Notes under the pieces: generated by a model
What the model saw: only the letters and a program-made list of their open reading frames with translations
What the model was told of the DNA's origin: nothing
Databases searched by the model: none
Position numbers and translations under genes: made by a program
Shown here: piece by piece, positions 56,580-64,000 of the stretch
How the letters are laid out: each line of letters begins with the position of its first letter
Numbering within the stretch: position 1 is the stretch's first letter
Assembly: GCA_026874595.1 (NCBI GenBank)
Contig: CM049321.1
Location: 16,880,479-16,944,478, forward strand
Length of the DNA: 64,000 bases
Reading direction: 5' to 3'
Source: Sipunculus nudus
Taxonomy: Eukaryota; Annelida; Sipuncula; Golfingiida; Sipunculidae

Positions 56580-57690
56580 CGGTCAATGGGGACTACATGC
56601 ATGGGATATTGCCCAAACTTACCAAATATCGTATGCCTTGGTGCAGAGCTATTACCACTCAAGGTGAGTCTGCAAAATTTTAAATGGATTTTTTTCAACA
56701 AAATCTTCATAATCAATACCCCATATTTCACATCCATGCTCATTAGGATAGGAGAAACCACACAATTAAATAGCTTAAGTTGTTAATCAAGAAGCACATT
56801 TAGCGACCTACTTTGTCTTGTTACATAAAACATTATCTTCTCAGCTTGTTTACAGAAAGGTTGTTTAGCAAATTTGAAAGAACCATTGTTGTTAATATAA
56901 ATACCCAAGATTTTTTTTTCTATACACCACTTCTAGACTTCCACCGGCATAACTAAACGTTTGAATATATTTAGTATTCTACCTTGTGAAAATTCCACAA
57001 CTTGTGCTTAAGACCCGTTAATTTCTAGCTTCCAAACCTTAAAATAATAATGTGCCGCTTGTAGTTCATAATACGATTGTATCATCAGCATAAAGTAAAA
57101 AGTAACTTCTAATATAGGTTACGGTCAATTCATCTTTAAGAAATTTTTCAGCAATATTTGATATTTTTACTTGACCGTGATATGCTTTTGAAATGAAGGT
57201 GTTCAGGTCATTCAAAATACTGCAAATAAAGGTGGACTGAGGTTTTCACCTTGCAGGACTCCGACATCACAACACAATGCTGGTGTTACAATTCCGTTTA
57301 ATCTAACACATGATTTGACATTTCTATATAGAGCTAATATAATTTTGAAAAAAAAAAAACTTCCCATTAATATCTAATGCTATAAGCTTTCTCTATAGCC
57401 CTACTCCCAAGACACTATCGAAAGCTCTCCTATAATCGACGAATGCTGCATACAATCTATCTTTTGAATTCAAATAAATATCAATAATGGCCTTTAAAGT
57501 GAATATATGATCCACTGTACAATAACCTGGTCGAAACCGCTGAATCGGAGCTGCCATTTTTAATACACGCTAAAACCTGGATGTTGTAGGCCGCATGTCT
57601 AATGCTATTCAGTCTAACATACTGATTCATACAATATATCATGATATTGCTGTTCGTCTGCAGTGTCAGGGTCAAAAAAGAATATGAGAT
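56580..57690 (-). mobile_element. Decayed non-LTR retrotransposon (LINE) reverse transcriptase
   Basis: On the minus strand, reverse-transcriptase blocks appear in the right order but in broken frames. They are RFRPGYCTVDHIFTLK (about 57494-57541), FVDYRRAFDS (about 57413-57447), GVLQGENLSPPLF (about 57226-57268) and the catalytic YADD (57081-57092). Nearer 56590-56780 come KLFNCVVSPILMS- and KIHLKFCRLTL-type sequence and APRHTIFGKFGQYP, typical of the C-terminal region of Jockey/CR1-like elements. Stops and frameshifts make it non-functional. Confidence 0.85.
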
Positions 57691-59414
57691 CGATCTTGAC
57701 AGTCACAATTAACCTAAATGTGATCACTGTTTTGTTAAATACGGAATCCTGTAATTAAGTGTCGTCTTGGCAAAAAAGTGTTATTATAATGTCATTGAAA
57801 GTTCGATACGGTTCTAACACACACATTCACACAATTATATATACATATAACATTGGCTGTTTTTAACAGGGGAACGTACAGTACACATTGGACTGCGCTT
57901 GTTAATGGCTGGCACAGATAAGGTGAGGAATTCATATTTTGTAGGTTCCGTGGGTTTTTAACAGCCCTTGAATTTGCTTAGTCTGAAAATTTCCATTGTC
58001 ACGAGCTGGGCTCTTCTGCAGTCATAGAACTGAGATAAAGTAAACTTAATTTCAGTGCTGTCAAAGAAAAACAATTTAGAGACTTAAACTGAATCAGCAT
58101 AAAAGCATGGATTTCCAGGGAATGTATCGGGCATACTTATTACAGAAGTCTTTAAAGTGACGTCTGCGAGTGGTTGCTGGAAGCAATAAAATGAACTTGT
58201 GTGATCATGGCCGTCTCGTTAAATTTACCATGGGCGGATTTATAGTGAGTGCATGGAGCGCTCATTTCTATTTCAGCCTAGAAAAGCAGGGAAATAGAAT
58301 AATATACGCATTATTACAATATGTTAAAGTAAAACGTTATATACGGTTTATTAAGGTATGTCGAAAGGCGCGCTGTAAATATTTACATGGAAGCATTACG
58401 GCATTTTCGATTAAGTTCCGAAATTTACAAGTATGGCGTCGCCTAAAATATACACAGGCAAGAAAAAAGATGAAACCTTTCATACTTAGCATTCTAATAA
58501 ATATCCCCGCATTTTCATTGAATGCATAATCTCATACTAACAGGTCTTCCATTGTTTATTTGATTTGGAGCCGAGTGTGCGAGGAGCGGGGAATGACTGC
58601 AGTCACCATGCAGATGGGATTTCCGTTATACTTATCCTAATATTAAAAGGTACATGGACATTTGCATAGAAGGTCAAGTTCATCCTGAAGTTAATTTTGG
58701 CTGAATATAAAAGTTTTCAAGCAAAATTATCCCGTGACACTAGCGTAATTACTATCGAAAATTCACCTATTTTATACGTTTTTATGTTTCTGTATGTGAA
58801 TAAACATAGCCCTCGTGTGTCTGCTAAGCATAACAAGACTACGTGGGCAGAGGTTTAGTGTGGTCATACGATGCCACCACCAGTTGGCTTGAACGCTATG
58901 TCAAAGCTTTGCGCCACTATCTGGGCAACTGCATACAGGAATGAGCAAACGGTTTCAGAAAGAAATATTTCCAGATAGCATAACTGTAAGAAGAAAATGA
59001 TATACTCCAATTTTATTTAATCTACATGGTATGTGAATATATAACGGTCCCTTTAGGATTACCCGTTGCGTACAAAGATACTGAAAACATGGACGTACAT
59101 TGCGTTGCTGTGTTATGAATAAAACAGGCACTGCAGGTCCAATATGAATGTTTACGGAGTCTCTTTTTCACGGCCAGACCAAACATAAGCCTCCGTCTTC
59201 TGATCCTGTGCCTAGAATAAACCCAATGCTGTGCTTAATGATTACTTGTTCATTATTTCGATCGATAAGAAGCAGCTAAGGCAAGATCGGTAATAGAGAT
59301 TATAATGTGGGTTGCTTGTCAGGAACAATATGATTGATGGAGAGGCCTAAGCCAATATAGGTATGATTAGTTAATGGTGAGAATGAAAATGTTTACATAC
59401 CGAATCGCGTGAAC

Positions 59415-59442
59415 CACCCAATTTCCCACCCACATATACACG

Positions 59443-59508
<66 letters not shown>

Positions 59509-59633
59509 GTGTGTGTAATATGTATATATATAATAAAATATATATTTAATATAAAGATATGTCTCTCTCACATATATATAGAGTGAGAGTGAGAAAGTGA
59601 GAGAGACAGAGACAGAGAGTGGACCACCCATCC

Positions 59634-59678
<45 letters not shown>

Positions 59679-59760
59679 GCATATCTATATATTCTATGTC
59701 TCTCATATATATCACAGAGATAAAGAAAGTGAGAGAGATATGTAGAGAGACAGAAATAAT
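59415..59760. repeat. Duplicated compound (TA)n/(GA)n microsatellite block
   Basis: Two similar units in tandem, about 59415-59613 and 59620-59757. Each runs 'ccaccca..ccacatata', a TA run, 'tctctca.atatat', then GA-rich sequence with 'gaaagtgagagaga'. Confidence 0.85.
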
Positions 59761-60844
59761 GACATAAAACTCTACTGTAGCGGTAGCACTTATATATCAA
59801 ATTAAACAAAGTTGACAAAGTAAACCAAGCCTCAAGCACATAGATATAATACTTGTTCCTTTAAAAAAAAGTTCAATTCAAATTTCATGCTTTAGGTCGA
59901 TGTTCCTGTAGAAAGCAAACACGTTACGCACCGCGATATATATTGCGTATTTAGCAATAGGGGCCACAATATTGATTCAGGGAGTGGCAATAATACACTG
60001 TCCTTGCCTGTGGTTATTCCGCATCTAATGAATGCCTATTAAAACTGGCATAAGCGTCGTATGCCGTATGTTAACGTTTCAGGAAGATACATGGTCATGA
60101 GAGAATATAATGCTATGAAAATCGATATTCCGATATAGCCTGAGGTAATATAAAGAAATAAGTTGAAAAGAAAAACTCGCTTCATTCAACCCTAACTGAG
60201 AATAAACTAACGACGTACCACTTTAAAATGTATATACATGCTATATCGTTTATAGTTCATTAGAGTTTATCTGCGTAATGCTGTATATAGTGACGCCCTA
60301 GGCGTAACGTAATAAGTGGCATGGGCCCGACTAGATGGCTGTGTAACTACATCCCCACGAGGTAAATAATACAGATATGCTACACCGGTTGCTTTAACAA
60401 ATGTACCATTCCTGGAACAGGTAGTTAGTTCCTTATGTGTCATTGGAAAATTCTAAATATTTTAGGCCTGCTTGAATAGCGAATGATATAAGCTCGGCTG
60501 ATGCGACAAGTTTATCTGTAAGAATGATGTAACGTAACCACAGCAGATAACGTAACAGCTAGAATTTACGTTATCGTATCAGATAATGACGCATCGTGCG
60601 TAATACAGATGAGGGGCTGGCGTCATTGAATAGCACCGCTCCCTCGGAGGTTCTCTAACTTGAGTGCATATTGATTTAGTGAAGACAATCAAGGAAGGAC
60701 TCCACTTAGCTTTTTTTCGGAAGAGCATGTTCTGTGGGCCTACATACCGAAGTGTGTTTATCATTCGCTAGGTTTCAAATTTCGCGATATTCGCAAAAGG
60801 AAAAGTTTTTGAGAAATTGAAACCTTCATGAATAGGGTACGCTA

Positions 60845-60846
<2 letters not shown>

Positions 60847-60883
<37 letters not shown>
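60847..60883. repeat. (AAT)n microsatellite
   Basis: About twelve AAT units inside the first copy of the segmental duplication. Confidence 0.95.
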
Positions 60884-60886
<3 letters not shown>

Positions 60887-61152
60887 GAAGAATATAAAAA
60901 TAGTAAATATTATTAAATTCGTCGAAAGTAAATGACTATTATAATATATAATAAGAGATGTTTCAAGTTTGCCTTAAAGTATACAAATATCAACTTATAT
61001 TAAATAATTCGTGTATATCGTAACTTATGTACTCTCTGATGTTCCTATATGGTGAGATCGCGAAGGCCCAGAGAAAACACAGTTATTATATAACTAGGAT
61101 AACCACTTTGGAAAGGTTCTGTGCGATTCATAGTTTACAATGGCGTCAATAT

Positions 61153-61167
61153 GGGGGGGGGGGGGGG
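61153..61167. repeat. Poly-G tract
   Basis: Fifteen consecutive G bases. Confidence 0.95.
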
Positions 61168-61421
61168 AGGGTTGAGGAGTATATATACCACCCACTGTTT
61201 TGCAAGAAGGGATGATCTATGTAATCATCCTCCCCTGAATCATATTTATATATTGGAAATGAAACATATCAAAATTAGAATTATGTACTTTAGTTCAATG
61301 TCTGAGTTTGATATGAAAAATTTAAATCTAAACCTGATTTAGAATAAACATACTGAATACAGAATATCTTATTTTCTATAACCTAATACTTAATTGTTAT
61401 TTATTTAAATGTTTCACACAG

Positions 61422-61425
<4 letters not shown>

Positions 61426-61473
<48 letters not shown>

Positions 61474-61495
61474 TGTGTGTTTGTGTGTGTTTGAA
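61426..61495. repeat. (TA)n-(GT)n microsatellite
   Basis: A TA run to about 61470, followed by a short GT-rich tail. Confidence 0.95.
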
Positions 61496-62753
61496 AGACG
61501 TTGCTAGTCACCCCACTCCCAAACCCTTGAAGACAAATTGACGCCACTGATGGTTTAGCTGGACATATGCAGTCCTTAATTAGGAAGTTTGAGCTCTTTC
61601 ACGCTCCAGAAGCAAAGTCCTTGAGGGGTCCATGCTATCTAGAAAGCGCATTCATGCATATGATGGTACCGAGCTTTTAGAATAAGAAAGCAGAAATCGA
61701 TTAACTTCACAGGCAGGCGGTAAAACTTTGACAACTTCCCACACAGTGGCGGTCGCTGGGGGTTGCTGCCGCATATGTCAAGGGGTATGATACCCTATTA
61801 CGCTATTTTCTTAAGAAAAAAATATATATAAATCTCCTAAAGAGAGGATGTATCCAATATAAGTTTACAAGGTTTAATCATTCCACAACCTCAATATCAT
61901 GTTATGACATTTATAATTAAGGAACTTCAAATCTAGTGAGAAGGGCATTTGTTTCATGGAATTTTACCTATGGAGTTTTTCAACCTATAAGGCGAAGTTA
62001 CTAGTGGGGGAATATCGTCAGAATTAACATTTAACAAAATCTGATTAGAAAAAAAACATTGATGATATGCGATTGGATGATATTTGAGAACTTTGCAAAA
62101 AAAAATGACCAATCGAGGTGTATACTGTAGTTGGTACCGATTGATGTTTAATCTCATTAAAAAATAATTTGATTCATTGGGAAACTATGGGAGAGATAGA
62201 ACATGGCATGTCCATATCCCGTACCCCCACCCCGCCCCACCAAACGAATCTACGCCCGTGTTTTACATTCAATCGGCAGAAAAACATACCTCAAACATTT
62301 AGAGAAAAATGTCTTTTCCTTTTTGAAAAAAAGTTTTAATTGGAATCTTATCATTCTAACAGTAGATGTTCATTTAGGAGTGTAATTAAGTTACGCATAG
62401 CGTAATTTATTGTCGATTTGAGGATAAATGGGTCAATAGTCAGACTAGTGAAAATACTAGTAATAATATCCATGTTTTGTGGGCATTCATGTAAAAAGAA
62501 GTGTGTTACAACTCTGTACATGTCAGGTGTGGCTGGCATCATATTTTCTGTAATAAGAGTATACTAAACTGTAGTTTAATTACTTGTAACCTAATGAAAT
62601 TTCGCAGGCCAAAGAGAATATAAAGACAAAATCAAAAAATACGTCTTTTTCTACGCTTCATTCAAACCACACTGAAAATAAACTAACCCAGCCATAACTA
62701 AATATGTACATTATATCGCTAGGAGATCACGAGAAGGCATCTGCCTAACACTG

Positions 62754-62760
62754 TATAAAA
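62754..62760 (+). promoter_or_regulatory. TATA-box candidate
   Basis: TATAAAA lies about 50 bp upstream of a short open first-exon candidate. The matching position in the other copy of the duplication reads tgtatatag. Confidence 0.3.
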
Positions 62761-62804
62761 TTACCTCATATGCTATTAGTTTTGAGAGACATGACACCGA
62801 CAAG

Positions 62805-62831
62805 ATGGCGGCGCAACTACAGCCCCAACAG
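62805..62831 (+). CDS. Candidate tiny first coding exon
   Basis: The sequence around 62805 reads gacaagATGG, a good translation-start context, and encodes MAAQLQPQQ up to a CAACAG|gtaaaa donor in phase 0, downstream of a TATA box. The matching place in the other duplicate (about 60331-60360) has ATGGCTGTG then a stop, but keeps a GAG|gtaaat donor. No second exon lies in the window, so this is tentative. Confidence 0.25.
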
Positions 62832-64000
62832 GTAAAACAAAAATGTAAATATGGCACGAAGGCTGCTTTAACAAATTTATCAATCCTTCAGCACGTGGTA
62901 CTTTCACGTAGTCTCCTTGGGCGATTCTGAATATATTTATAGAACATTAAATAATGTAAGCTCGGATGCTGTAATTGGTTTATTAGTTAGAATGCAGGAC
63001 TGATGTAACTATTGTATAAAACGTTACAGAATTTATGATTGTTATCTGATAATAGAGCATCGCGACTTTTCTAGATAAGGCGTCATGGAATTACACTGCT
63101 TGATCAGCTGTTCTCTCACGAGAGCGCATATTGATTCAGTCAAGCAGTTATTCCAGTTTGCTTTTTTGACACAGCATGTGTTGTATGCTTATAAGCTATT
63201 AGTCCTTGAGTCCTTGAGCGCGCCACGCTATCGTGTATGAGCACCGATGTTCATTTGTGGTTCTGGGCTTTTTGAATAAGAAAACAGAAATCGATTAACT
63301 TCACACGCAGTCGGTCAAGGTTTTGACAACTTTATAAACAGCGGCGGCCCCTGCGGTTGCTGTCGCATGTTTTGTGACATGATATCCGGTAACGGGATTT
63401 TCCTCAGCAAAAAAATGGAATATAAGCCAAATATAAGTAGGGGGTTTTATCATTCAAGGTAAGTACCCGAATGCTAAAACCCATATCGAGGCCAAGAGAT
63501 AAAAAATACAGTTTTCTCAAGTAAATGTCATGTTTTAGTTTATAACACAAGCTATACCACTGTTTACACAGAAAATAAGATATATTTATTATTATCGTCA
63601 ATCAAAATTGTTTATTCGTAAACAAATTCCTACTTATGCCCCTAGTAAATGAAAATTCTCTATAAAATTCTCTATAAAATCTAGATGTTTCTTTTCGCCA
63701 AACGATCCTTGAAGCCTTTTAAGAATATTTGTGATAGACGGTTTTAAACTTTGAGGGATCTAAACAGTCAACCAACTAACAATGTTGAACAAATATTAAA
63801 GTAGAAATATACTCATTAACCTGTATAGATATATCCTTCATACGGAGGGAGCCTCTATGATCTGATGCGCAAAGGCCTTAAAACTAACGGCAACGTATAA
63901 TCACCATATATATAGGAAGAATTAATCAGAAATGGCCGGCCCTGTCCGAAATATCGGCTATGACACAAACCACTTCCCGACACAAAAGGTTTCGTGTTAA

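Larger units (their letters stand above)
60140..63410. repeat. Diverged segmental duplication
   Basis: Sequence at 60140-60740 resembles 62610-63190 in the same order, with anchors such as 'cttcattcaa', 'aataaactaac', 'gctttaacaaat', 'taagctcgg' and 'gcatattgatt'. Sequence at 61600-61810 resembles 63195-63410, with the anchor 'cagaaatcgattaacttcac'. The first copy is interrupted by about 850 bp holding an AAT microsatellite, a poly-G and a (TA)n run. Confidence 0.75.

Noticed and set aside
58170-58526. 119-codon open frame on the plus strand
   Set aside because: Basic and hydrophobic composition typical of chance frames in AT-rich DNA; no splice context or domain.

Overview
The window is eukaryotic nuclear DNA from an AT-rich invertebrate genome. 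It is dense in (TA)n microsatellites, short introns with GT/AG borders, tRNA-derived SINEs, MITE-like repeats and decayed non-LTR retrotransposon sequence. The gene content (a CARD-ankyrin protein, a C-type lectin, an intronless peptide-type GPCR) and the repeat style fit a lophotrochozoan, most likely a mollusc. The sequence alone does not give the species. There are no operons, rRNA genes or CRISPR arrays. Gene models were assembled by hand from reading frame, splice sites and phase, so exon joins are predictions.

All four reasonably supported protein genes are on the minus strand. (1) 1787-3132: the first two exons of a secreted, cysteine-bearing protein of unknown family, with a clear signal peptide; its 3' end was not found. 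(2) 6042-16899: a 13-exon gene for a predicted 855-residue protein. It carries an N-terminal CARD, a large unrecognised module (possibly a GT-B/Rossmann-like fold), a helical module weakly resembling TRADD-N, five ankyrin repeats each encoded by one 99-bp phase-0 exon, and a C-terminal transmembrane tail. A death-fold adaptor domain, ankyrin repeats and a tail anchor together suggest a membrane-tethered innate-immune or cell-death signalling protein. This is the most interesting locus in the window. (3) 23183-25833: a C-type-lectin-domain gene lacking its first exon in the model. (4) 45582-46814: an intronless rhodopsin-class GPCR.

The rest is mostly intergenic and repeat-derived. A GC-rich nested inverted-repeat element lies at about 28.6-30.1 kb. 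A small MITE sits at 49.13-49.38 kb, two tRNA-derived SINE copies at 52.9-54.3 kb, and a broken LINE reverse transcriptase at 56.6-57.7 kb. Several local duplications are visible: 8.8/9.6 kb, 19.3/19.4 kb, 51.8/52.1 kb, 59.4/59.6 kb and 60.1/62.6 kb. Single-exon plus-strand candidates are noted near 41.17 kb and 62.80 kb, both unconfirmed.

The lectin, the secreted protein, the GPCR and the CARD-ankyrin protein could all relate to sensing of the environment or of microbes. Nothing in the sequence shows that they work together.
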